Assembly (NCBI GenBank): GCA_902533625.1
Contig: CACAMI010000002.1
Location: forward strand, 1 to 64,000
Origin: an uncultured Alphaproteobacteria bacterium
GTDB taxonomy: Bacteria > Pseudomonadota > Alphaproteobacteria > Rhodobacterales > Rhodobacteraceae
Reading direction: 5' to 3'
DNA length: 64,000 bases
Shown: positions 19,531 through 28,257 of the stretch, piece by piece
How the letters are laid out: each line of letters starts with the position of its first letter
Numbering within the stretch: position 1 is the stretch's first letter
Program-made: the position numbers and the translations under genes
Notes under the pieces: model-generated
Told to the model about the DNA's origin: nothing
The model's input: only the letters and a program-made list of their open reading frames with translations
Database searches by the model: none

Positions 19531-22377
19531 TCAGGCGGCCTCAGGTGTTATTATGTGTCTTATAAGTGAGACCGGATGTGCTTTAAGGCTTAGTTTTAAA
19601 GATTTATAATCTTCTATAAGTTCTTCGCCTAGGGTCATTTCTGGTAGTTTTGCATCATTATTTCCATATATTTTCATATTCTTTTGAAATAGTGGAAGAT
19701 CATTATTTTTTAAAAATTTAAGTTTCCAACTGGCCTCCCTTCTACTCAAATTTAAAACCGCGAAACAATCTGCTTTTGCAAGCAAATTTAAAACCGAGAG
19801 TGGAACAGTTTTTAATTCTAATAGGTCATTTATACTCTCATATTTATATTTCCTTTTAGAAATGATGATCTCAGCATATTTTTTTGAAAATTGTTTAATT
19901 TGCCTGAAACCCAACTGCAAATCAAGTTTGCCAGTAATCTTATTTTTTATTACCTTATTATCCCAAACGCTATTATTTATGCATGGTTGGTGAATGCTTA
20001 CCCCATGTTCTTTTGCATCTCTAATTATCTGTGACGGAGCATAAAATCCCATTGGTTGTGAATTTAAAATTGCACAAGTAAAGATAGCTGGATAATGGAA
20101 TTTTATCCATGCAGATGCATATACAAGAAAAGCAAAACTTGCAGCATGACTTTCTGGAAACCCATATTCTCCGAAACCTTCAATCTGATTGAAGCAATTT
20201 TTACTAAATTCTAAGTTGTATCCATTTTGAGTCATTCCTCTTATAAATCTCTTTCTAAATTTACTGATCTCTCCTGTCTTTTTAAAGGTTGCTAAGCTTC
20301 TTCGTAATCTATCAGCTTCCTCAGCCGTAAAATTTGCTCCTATAATGGCAATTTGCATGGCTTGTTCCTGGAACAGAGGTATGCCAAGGGTTTTGCCAAG
20401 TACATTTCCAAGCTTTCCTTCTGGAAGGACAGATTTTTCTTTTCCTGACCTCCTTCTTAAATAAGGATGTATCATTTTTCCCTGGATAGGTCCTGGCCTC
20501 ACTATTGCAGTTTGAATAACCAAGTCATAAAAACATTTTGGTTTAAGACGAGGCAAGAAATTCATTTGTGCTCTGCTTTCTACTTGAAAAACACCTATGC
20601 TATCTGCGTTGCATAACATTTCGTATACTTTCAAATCTTCTTGGGGAACTGTATATAAGGTATATTCATGCTTTGCCGTTTCTTTTATTAACTCAAATGC
20701 TTTTCGAATACATGTAAGCATCCCTAACGCTAGAATATCAACTTTCAATATACCTAATGTATCGATATCCTCCTTATCCCAAGATATCATTGTGCGACCT
20801 TTGATTGCAGTGTTTTCTATTGGTACTAAGGTATTTAGTTTTTCTTCTGTTATGACAAATCCGCCTGTGTGTTGGCCAAGGTGACGGGGAAATCCAATAA
20901 TTTCAGTTATTAGATCAATGGATTTTAAAATTTGTATATCTGCATTTTTAATATCATTATTTTCTTTTCTAAGATCTATTGTGCTTAAATTATTAAAGTA
21001 TGTTGAAATATATGATTTTTGAATTTCTGAAAGCCCCATTGCTTTCCCCACATCCCTAACAGCAAGCTTTTTTCTATAATGGATTACAGTTGCACAAATG
21101 CCAGCTCGATCCCTTCCATATTTATTATATATATATTCTATTATTTCTTCTCTTCTTTCATGTTCAAAATCTATATCAATGTCTGGGGGCTCATTTCTGG
21201 CTTCAGAAACGAATCTTTCAAAAACCATTGATCCAACTTCTGGACTTACAGAGGTTATACCTAAGGCATAGCAAACAATAGAATTTGCTGCTGATCCTCT
21301 GCCCTGGCACAAAATTTTCTTTTTTTGAGCAAACTTCACTAAATCATATACTGTTAGAAAATATGGCTCATAAGAAAGGTTCTCTATTAAGGTTAATTCT
21401 TTTTTTGATTGTTTAGAAACTTGTTTAGGAATTTCATTTGGGTATCTCTTTTTTAAACCCTTTTTTGTTAACCTTTTGAGGCGATTTATAGGTGTTTCAT
21501 TTTGGAAAATTTCTGATGGATAGTTATATTTTATTTCATCTAACGAGAAATTACACTGTCTGCCTACGTAGTTAGCATTTTGTATGGCCTTAGAGTGGTG
21601 ATAAAATATTTTATTAATTTCTTCTGGGCTTTTTAAACAAAGTTCAGAATTTTTAAGGGCCTCATATTCAATCTCATGAATTATTTTTTTCAACCTTATA
21701 CATGTTAAAATATCTGCCAGTTCGCGCCTAGTACTATCGTGCATTATTGGATTGGAGGAGGCTATCGGTTGAAGGTTCAATTTTTTGCCTATCTCTATTA
21801 CTTCGTTGAAGTAAAATTTATCCATATCATCATATTTAGGGGATAAAACAATATATCCATTTTTGTATTGGTTTGAGAAAAATTTTGCATCTTTTAACCA
21901 AATTTTCTTGTAAAATGATGTGGTTAAATTTCTCGGTGGGTGCAGCAATAGAGTTAAGTTTTTAGAGAGAGTTACTATTTCTTTCATGCTGATATTACAT
22001 TCACCTTTTTTTGAATATTTGTATCCTTTAGATAGTAAGGAGCAGAGCTCAGCCCAGCCATTTTTATTAACTGGCAATGCAGTTATAAGAATTCCTGAAT
22101 TTGTTTTTAAGCATGATCCCGGAATAAGTTTGGGAACAGAATTTTTCTCATCTTTATTGTGAATCATTCTGGACGAAATAGGCTGATTTTCTGATAGGGT
22201 ATTTTTTATTTTTACTAGTTCTTTATGACCTCTAACAACTCCTGCTACTGAATTCACATCTGTAATCGCAATCGATTTTAGGTTCAGCTCAAATGCTCTT
22301 TTTACATATTCCTCAGGGTGGCTAGCTCCAGTGAGAAATGTGAAGTTTGTTGTTGTACATAATTCACTAAATGCCAT
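19531..22377 (-). CDS. dnaE2: Error-prone DNA polymerase DnaE2 (C-terminally short)
   Basis: FAELxxxTNFTFLxGASHPEE-type N-terminus (PHP domain), GRGSAANSIVCYALGIT, catalytic PDIDIDFEHERREEIIEYIY, EEADRLRRSLATFKKTG, ends LSLKAHPVSLIRHIITPEAA*. Confidence 0.93.
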   Translation of the reverse strand: MAFSELCTTTNFTFLTGASHPEEYVKRAFELNLKSIAITDVNSVAGVVRGHKELVKIKNTLSENQPISSRMIHNKDEKNSVPKLIPGSCLKTNSGILITALPVNKNGWAELCSLLSKGYKYSKKGECNISMKEIVTLSKNLTLLLHPPRNLTTSFYKKIWLKDAKFFSNQYKNGYIVLSPKYDDMDKFYFNEVIEIGKKLNLQPIASSNPIMHDSTRRELADILTCIRLKKIIHEIEYEALKNSELCLKSPEEINKIFYHHSKAIQNANYVGRQCNFSLDEIKYNYPSEIFQNETPINRLKRLTKKGLKKRYPNEIPKQVSKQSKKELTLIENLSYEPYFLTVYDLVKFAQKKKILCQGRGSAANSIVCYALGITSVSPEVGSMVFERFVSEARNEPPDIDIDFEHERREEIIEYIYNKYGRDRAGICATVIHYRKKLAVRDVGKAMGLSEIQKSYISTYFNNLSTIDLRKENNDIKNADIQILKSIDLITEIIGFPRHLGQHTGGFVITEEKLNTLVPIENTAIKGRTMISWDKEDIDTLGILKVDILALGMLTCIRKAFELIKETAKHEYTLYTVPQEDLKVYEMLCNADSIGVFQVESRAQMNFLPRLKPKCFYDLVIQTAIVRPGPIQGKMIHPYLRRRSGKEKSVLPEGKLGNVLGKTLGIPLFQEQAMQIAIIGANFTAEEADRLRRSLATFKKTGEISKFRKRFIRGMTQNGYNLEFSKNCFNQIEGFGEYGFPESHAASFAFLVYASAWIKFHYPAIFTCAILNSQPMGFYAPSQIIRDAKEHGVSIHQPCINNSVWDNKVIKNKITGKLDLQLGFRQIKQFSKKYAEIIISKRKYKYESINDLLELKTVPLSVLNLLAKADCFAVLNLSRREASWKLKFLKNNDLPLFQKNMKIYGNNDAKLPEMTLGEELIEDYKSLKLSLKAHPVSLIRHIITPEAA

Positions 22378-22379
22378 CC

Positions 22380-23267
22380 TTAAATTTTTGGTGGCTTAAG
22401 CTTAAATATTATATATTTATTATAAGTCATGAATAGTTGAGAAGTTCTGCCTTTATTAAATAATCGACTTTCCAAGTCTTTCCTACGCCTTTCTTTTAAA
22501 AAGAGCTTGTAGGACATCTTCAGTAGATAAAATAGTATATTTTTCTTTTCTTTTAATGATTTTGATAATCGTATTATTATTTCTCCAAAGGCATTAAATG
22601 TTTTCTGCTCTAGGTCTATTGAGGGTGCTACAGATTGTGTTATGTCCTTTCTATTTATTATTTTTAATGAAAATTTTACTAATTTTTCTTCCATTTCAGT
22701 TATACTGTGACCACCTCCAGGCTGACGGGTTTTAGATTTTTTGAAAGCTTCTGACCTAAAGCAATCAGATATCAATATTATACCTGTTTTGTTTAGAAGG
22801 GCAGACGCTTTTGGTAAAGAAATATCCATAGGTATGTATTGGAAGCTTTCAGAAAACAAACAGACGTCGTATAATTTTTTATTTTTGGGGATATAATCTT
22901 CAAAAATTGTCTGATATATATCTGCATTTCCTTTGGTAGTTTCTTTTGCTTCCTTTGCAAGCTCTTCACTTGGCACTATTATATCTACTTCGTGCCCTTT
23001 ATCTAAGAGTTTTTTTGCTGTTTCTCCTCCTCCTCCTCCAATATCAAGTATTTTCATGCTTTTCTTTTTAGGAAGATAATTGAACAAATTTTTAGTGTAA
23101 GCTTCCTGCGCTAAGCATAAATTTCCCATGGTAACCTCTAAGCCATCCCATATGCCATAGTGCAAGTTAGATTTTCCAGTTATTAATTTTGATAATATTA
23201 ATGCTATGTCCAGTCCTATAGACTGGGAAACATTTTGATCAGTATGAATTTGTTTAACGTTTTTCAT
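22380..23267 (-). CDS. Class I SAM-dependent methyltransferase, embedded in the mutagenesis cassette
   Basis: SAM motif I MKILDIGGGGGETAKKLLDKG, upstream LHYGIWDGLEVTMGNLCLAQEAYTKNL (tocopherol/UbiE-like MT lead-in), YDVCLFSESFQYIP and GIILISDCFRSEAFKK. The stop is 2 nt from the dnaE2 ATG. Confidence 0.8.
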   Translation of the reverse strand: MKNVKQIHTDQNVSQSIGLDIALILSKLITGKSNLHYGIWDGLEVTMGNLCLAQEAYTKNLFNYLPKKKSMKILDIGGGGGETAKKLLDKGHEVDIIVPSEELAKEAKETTKGNADIYQTIFEDYIPKNKKLYDVCLFSESFQYIPMDISLPKASALLNKTGIILISDCFRSEAFKKSKTRQPGGGHSITEMEEKLVKFSLKIINRKDITQSVAPSIDLEQKTFNAFGEIIIRLSKSLKEKKNILFYLLKMSYKLFLKERRRKDLESRLFNKGRTSQLFMTYNKYIIFKLKPPKI

Positions 23268-23323
23268 TATATTAATTCTTAAATAGAGAAAGGATAATAT
23301 AGAACCTAGTTTTCATTCTTATA

Positions 23324-24982
23324 CTAGCAAAAATTTCCATGTATGTACCATTGATTTGAGAGTTTTCCATTCTTTAATTCAAAAATCCAAAACTTTTCAC
23401 CTTCTAAAAGTTCTATGGTCCAATAATCTCTTGTATGTAGTTCCCAGGTTGAGTTATGACACCACCATTCTGGAGCTATTATATCTGGGCCAAAAGCTGC
23501 AGATATATGTTTCTTCACTCCACTTAATATACAGGTTTTGGGTAATGGGCTATTTTTAAACTTTTCAACTTCAATCTTTTTTGGCGAAAATAAATATATT
23601 GGGCGTAAGGTTGATCTCGATTTCTCCCACGATCTATTGCTAACTTTAGTATCAATTGGTACTATGGAAGCAACTTTCTCAGGTATATGAGTATTTTTTA
23701 GATAAATTTTTCGGATATTATTATATCCAATACGTAGTGAAATTTTTGATATTAATTCCACATATTTTTCATTTGAATTAATGTTCTTTATTCCTTTAAG
23801 AGGTATGGAAAAATACTTCATATCAGATTGGAGTGGATTACTTTTTTTTGATTCTTTTATTGATAAAGTTAATTCTCTTACGTCTGAAAAAAATTGAATG
23901 CTATCAACTTTAATTTTTAGCAATGAGATTATAAAATCGACTTCTTTCGTTGCTGTTTTCAGCATTAAATTTATTTCCTTCTTTTTCAATTTTGATGAAA
24001 TAAAGGTAACTGCAATTTCTTTTATTAAAGTATCAGTTTCTCCTAGTCTTCTAAGGGCTATTTTAATGATATTTTCAAGTTCTAATACTAACCTATTTTT
24101 TGAGATAACTGGTTGAATGAAATCCTTACAATAAATCGGGTTATATTTTTCCTCCAAAGGTGAAATAGGCTCATTTCTAACTCCTAGAGTTCTGTCTAAT
24201 TTATTGAGGAAGTCTTTGCCAAAGTATTCTAAAAGTTCGTAGCGCCTTAATTTGGATAGATGAGAAATGTTTTTGAGACCTAAAAAATATAGTTCATTTA
24301 ATTCTTTATTTTTGAGGTCAAGTATATTGACAGGCAATTCTGATATGAAAGATTCTGCTTTTTCTCCCAAGATTTGGGGGGAGTAACCCTCTCTAGTATA
24401 CTTTACTGTACTGGATCTAATTTTTGAATTGAAGCGAGTAGCTTTTGCTTCATGGTTTAGATAATTTCCTGGCAATACCTCATGGCTTTTTTCTATTGAT
24501 TTGTGGTAGTTCTTTTTAAAAATGGCTGCCAATATAGCTGCCGATGGAGAGCTTCCTATGCCAACATTAGAGGTGAAACCCATCTTTTTTACTTCTAATA
24601 TTATTTTTTTTGCTAAGTGCTCTTCTCCACCAAATAAATGGCTACAGCCAGTTATATTAAGAAGTAGGGACTTTTCTTTTTTTGTTGAAATCCAGGGAGA
24701 GAATTTTTTGAGTCTTTTAATAAAACTTTTTATTAAAAAGTTCTCATCACGTGAATTTCTTTTCGTAATGGTGCATTCGCTTTGGATATTAACAGCGTCA
24801 ATTAATGGCATATCTGGGTGAATGCCTAAATATGCCGCTGATTTATTTACACAGTGTACGTAATCTACACCAGATTTTGTATATGAAACTATTACTGGCC
24901 CTTCTGAAAAGATCTTTCTTTGGACAACAACATTTTCTGCATTCATGAATGGGAAGAATATAAATAAGAAACGTCTTTTCAT
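23324..24982 (-). CDS. imuB: ImuB-like Y-family DNA polymerase (catalytically degenerate)
   Basis: MKRRFLFIFFPFMNAENVV, SLLLNITGCSHLFGGEEHLAKKI (ImuB LLLDITGCAHLFGGE motif), C-terminus RDYWTIELLEGEKFWIFELKNGKLSNQWYIHGNFC (ImuB RDYY...WFLHGLFA). Confidence 0.9.
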   Translation of the reverse strand: MKRRFLFIFFPFMNAENVVVQRKIFSEGPVIVSYTKSGVDYVHCVNKSAAYLGIHPDMPLIDAVNIQSECTITKRNSRDENFLIKSFIKRLKKFSPWISTKKEKSLLLNITGCSHLFGGEEHLAKKIILEVKKMGFTSNVGIGSSPSAAILAAIFKKNYHKSIEKSHEVLPGNYLNHEAKATRFNSKIRSSTVKYTREGYSPQILGEKAESFISELPVNILDLKNKELNELYFLGLKNISHLSKLRRYELLEYFGKDFLNKLDRTLGVRNEPISPLEEKYNPIYCKDFIQPVISKNRLVLELENIIKIALRRLGETDTLIKEIAVTFISSKLKKKEINLMLKTATKEVDFIISLLKIKVDSIQFFSDVRELTLSIKESKKSNPLQSDMKYFSIPLKGIKNINSNEKYVELISKISLRIGYNNIRKIYLKNTHIPEKVASIVPIDTKVSNRSWEKSRSTLRPIYLFSPKKIEVEKFKNSPLPKTCILSGVKKHISAAFGPDIIAPEWWCHNSTWELHTRDYWTIELLEGEKFWIFELKNGKLSNQWYIHGNFC

Positions 24983-24998
24983 TGAGGGATATAATTTT

Positions 24999-25013
24999 GT
25001 TCATGTTTTGTTC
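24999..25013 (-). promoter_or_regulatory. Predicted LexA (SOS) box GAAC-N7-GAAC upstream of imuB
   Basis: Plus strand gttcatgttttgttc; minus strand GAACAAAACATGAAC. Perfect match to the alphaproteobacterial LexA consensus GAACN7GAAC, 17-31 nt upstream of the imuB ATG in the 83-nt irr/imuB gap. Confidence 0.8.
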
Positions 25014-25065
25014 TTTTAAAATTAAACTATACAAGAGTCGAGTCATATTTTTTAGGGAAAGCAAA

Positions 25066-25512
25066 TTATTCTATTTCTTTGCTCAGTCTAATAATTATGT
25101 CTACCTTAGAAATTTTTGATCCTTTTGGAGCCTGTGGTAAATTTTTTATTTGAAAGTTATCTATTTTTGCATCAGTAAGCTCACCTGTATCTTCCCAAAA
25201 GAAATGGGGGTGATCATCTACTCTAGTACAAAAAAATTTTCTATTGGCATCAACTATGACTTCGCTTAAAAGTCCAGCACTACAGAAGCAATGCAAAGTA
25301 TTATAGACAGTAGCAAGAGACACATTTATATCACCCGCTCTGCACAAATCAAATAACTGTTCTGCGGTTATATGTTTGTGTTTACCATTTCCAACTAGGT
25401 ATTCAGCTATCTTAACTCTTTGCTTTGTTGGTTTAACGCTCGCTTTACTTAGCCATTGATTGGCTAACTTGTTTGGGTCAACATTTTTATTTTCAAATTT
25501 ATTAAGCATCAA
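25066..25512 (-). CDS. irr: Fur-family transcriptional regulator, Irr-like
   Basis: VKPTKQRVKIAEYLVGNGKHKHITAEQLFDLCRAGDINVSLATVYNTLHCFCSAGLLSEV...DDHPHFFWEDTGEL. Divergent from fabA-fabB-fabI, the syntenic context of irr in alphaproteobacteria. Confidence 0.8.
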   Translation of the reverse strand: MMLNKFENKNVDPNKLANQWLSKASVKPTKQRVKIAEYLVGNGKHKHITAEQLFDLCRAGDINVSLATVYNTLHCFCSAGLLSEVIVDANRKFFCTRVDDHPHFFWEDTGELTDAKIDNFQIKNLPQAPKGSKISKVDIIIRLSKEIE

Positions 25513-25671
25513 ATAACATCAAATTTTTTTAGATTTGTATTTTGCATGCATTAAGTCTAGTATTGCCGTGCAACGAAATCGATTTAAACGTAGAAGCATC
25601 TTCTTCCTAAATATAAAACCTACTAACATATATATACAAGAAAAAGCTGTTTTGGTAAATAGGGAAACAAA

Positions 25672-26178
25672 ATGACTGATCGACCATCGAAGATAGACTA
25701 TGATGGCTTAATAAGTTGTGCGAAAGGAGAGATGTTTGGGCCAGGAAATCCACAGTTGCCAATGCCTCCTATGCTCATGTTTGATAGGATAATAGAAATT
25801 TCAGATAGTGCTGGAAAAGCTTCAAAAGGACATGTTATCGCTGAATTTCAAATACAACCCTCACATTGGTTTTTTGAGTGTCATTTTCAAGGCGATCCAG
25901 TAATGCCAGGATGTCTTGGTTTAGACGCTTTGTGGCAGTTGACAGGTTTTAACCTAGGTTGGCGTGGAATGGTAGGTAAAGGAAGGGCTCTTGGAGTTGG
26001 AGAGGTAAAGTTCTCAGGCATGGTCACTCCAAAAACGTCCCTTGTGACTTATCTTGTAGAATTTACACGAGTAATTGATAGAAGGCTTAAAATGGGTATA
26101 GCTGACGGTTCTATGCTTGCAGATGGAAAAGAGATTTATAAAGTATCTGATATGCGGGTTGGGCTATTTAGTGAATAA
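25672..26178 (+). CDS. fabA: 3-hydroxydecanoyl-ACP dehydratase/isomerase FabA
   Basis: [65 protein letters not shown]; canonical FabA. Confidence 0.96.
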   Translation: MTDRPSKIDYDGLISCAKGEMFGPGNPQLPMPPMLMFDRIIEISDSAGKASKGHVIAEFQIQPSHWFFECHFQGDPVMPGCLGLDALWQLTGFNLGWRGMVGKGRALGVGEVKFSGMVTPKTSLVTYLVEFTRVIDRRLKMGIADGSMLADGKEIYKVSDMRVGLFSE

Positions 26179-26205
26179 AGCAAAGAACAAGTTAGGAATA
26201 TTCGA

Positions 26206-27432
26206 ATGCGTCGCGTAGTAATAACAGGTATAGGAATTGTATCCTCAATAGGGGAAAATAAAGCAGAGGTTTTAAACTCACTAAAACTCGGGAAGTCGGG
26301 GATAACTTTCTCTGACGATTATGCTGAAAATGGATTTAGATCTCAAGTACATGGTAACCCAAAAATTTCTCTTTCGGATCATATAGATAAAAGACAATTA
26401 AGATTTATGGGTGATGGTGCAGCTTATAATTATATTGCCATGGCACAAGCCATTGGCGACAGTGGTTTGGAGGAAAAAGAGGTTTCCAATGAAAGAACTG
26501 GTTTAATTGTTGGCTCTGGTGGGCCATCTACTAAAAATCTTTTTAATGCGCATACGATTGTTAAAGAAAAAGGTTCACCAAAAAGAATGGGACCTTTCAT
26601 GGTAACGCGCGGAATGTCCTCAACTAACTCAGCATGCTTGGCAACACCTTTTAAAATCAAAGGTGTTAATTATTCAATTACTTCCGCATGCTCAACTTCA
26701 GCTCATTGTATAGGAAACGCATCGGAATTAATTCAATATGGAAAACAAGATATAATTTTTGCTGGCGGTGGCGAAGAGTTGGATTGGACTCTTTCCTGCT
26801 TGTTTGATGCTATGAATGCAATGTCTAGTAAATACAATGATAATCCAGAAGTAGCTTCTCGAGCCTTTGACTCTGATAGAGATGGTTTTGTTATAGCTGG
26901 AGGTGGAGGAGTAGTGGTACTTGAGGAATTAGAGCATGCTAAGTCTAGGGGTGCAAAAATTTATGCCGAAGTAGTGGGTTATGGAGCAACATCAGATGGG
27001 TTCGATATGGTGGCTCCATCGGGAGAAGGAGCAGAGCGGGCTATGAGGTTAGCTATTTCATCCTGTAATAATAGAACGGTTGATTATATTAATGCTCATG
27101 GGACATCTACGCCAGCTGGAGATGTGACGGAAGTAGAGGCCGTTAGAAAGGTATTTTCAGAGACTAAATTCCCCCTAATAAGCTCCACAAAATCACTTAC
27201 AGGCCATAGTCTTGGAGCAGCTGGTGTACACGAGGCAATTTATTCAATACTAATGATTGAGAATAATTTTATTGCGGGTAGTGCAAATGTTGCCAACCTT
27301 GATCCTGAACTCAGGGATAATGAAATAGCTACAAAATTAGTTGAAAATATAGAACTGGACACAGTATTATCAAATAGCTTTGGGTTTGGAGGAACAAACG
27401 CATCTTTAGCAATTGGTAGATATTTGGGATAG
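26206..27432 (+). CDS. fabB: Beta-ketoacyl-ACP synthase I FabB
   Basis: [26 protein letters not shown]...[25 protein letters not shown]...[18 protein letters not shown]...[21 protein letters not shown]. Confidence 0.96.
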   Translation: MRRVVITGIGIVSSIGENKAEVLNSLKLGKSGITFSDDYAENGFRSQVHGNPKISLSDHIDKRQLRFMGDGAAYNYIAMAQAIGDSGLEEKEVSNERTGLIVGSGGPSTKNLFNAHTIVKEKGSPKRMGPFMVTRGMSSTNSACLATPFKIKGVNYSITSACSTSAHCIGNASELIQYGKQDIIFAGGGEELDWTLSCLFDAMNAMSSKYNDNPEVASRAFDSDRDGFVIAGGGGVVVLEELEHAKSRGAKIYAEVVGYGATSDGFDMVAPSGEGAERAMRLAISSCNNRTVDYINAHGTSTPAGDVTEVEAVRKVFSETKFPLISSTKSLTGHSLGAAGVHEAIYSILMIENNFIAGSANVANLDPELRDNEIATKLVENIELDTVLSNSFGFGGTNASLAIGRYLG

Positions 27433-27445
27433 ATTTGCAGAAGCG

Positions 27446-28234
27446 ATGACGAATTTATTGGCGGGAAAAAAAGGGTTAGTAATTGGTGTTGCGAATGATA
27501 AATCAATTGCTTGGGGAATTGCAAAAGTTTTGGCTGAAAATGGAGCCTCTTTAGCATTTACATATCAGGGTGATAGCTTTGGAAAAAGGGTTATTCCTCT
27601 AGCTGAAAGTTTAGGGTCAAATTTGGTATTTAATGTAGACGTCCAGAATTCTGAATCTTTAGACTTAGTATTTTCAAAAATACAAAATGAATGGGGCAGT
27701 ATGGATTTTTTGGTTCATGCAGTAGCATTTTCTGAAAAGAGCGAGCTTTCTGGAAGGCTTATTAATACATCAAGGGATAATTTCATAAAATCCATGGAAA
27801 TATCCTGTTATAGCCTGATCGATTTATCTAGGCGTAGCTCAGAATTAATGGTGAAGGGTGGTACAATAATTACTTTATCTTATCTTGGCAGTCAGCGTGT
27901 TACTCCAAATTATAATGTGATGGGATTAGCAAAAGCAGCATTGGAATCTTCGGTTCGGTATTTATCGAGTGATTTGGGAAGTCAAGGGATTAGAGTGAAT
28001 GGAATCAGTCCGGGTCCAATGAAAACTTTAGCAGGTGCTGCCATAGGTGGCGCCCGAAAGGTTTATAGGTTTGCAGAAGAAAATAGCCCATTGCAAACGA
28101 ATGCTTCACTGGAATCTGTAGGAGGTACCGCTCTTTATTTGATAAGTGATTATGGGAAGCATACAACGGGAGAAATAATTTTTGTAGATGGCGGATACCA
28201 TGTAATGGGTATGGCTAGACCTGAAAACATATGA
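27446..28234 (+). CDS. fabI: Enoyl-ACP reductase FabI
   Basis: LLAGKKGLVIGVANDKSIAWGIAKVLAENGASLAFTYQGD...LGSQRVTPNYNVMGLAKAALESSVRYLSSDLG. Start refined to ATG 27446, after the fabB stop. Confidence 0.96.
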   Translation: MTNLLAGKKGLVIGVANDKSIAWGIAKVLAENGASLAFTYQGDSFGKRVIPLAESLGSNLVFNVDVQNSESLDLVFSKIQNEWGSMDFLVHAVAFSEKSELSGRLINTSRDNFIKSMEISCYSLIDLSRRSSELMVKGGTIITLSYLGSQRVTPNYNVMGLAKAALESSVRYLSSDLGSQGIRVNGISPGPMKTLAGAAIGGARKVYRFAEENSPLQTNASLESVGGTALYLISDYGKHTTGEIIFVDGGYHVMGMARPENI

Positions 28235-28257
28235 GCAGAAAAATTTGAGGCTGATTA

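Noticed and set aside
24843-25064. 73-aa ORF overlapping the imuB 5' end, in the imuA position
   Set aside because: It is a different frame of the imuB coding sequence and promoter region, has no resemblance to ImuA, and is too short.
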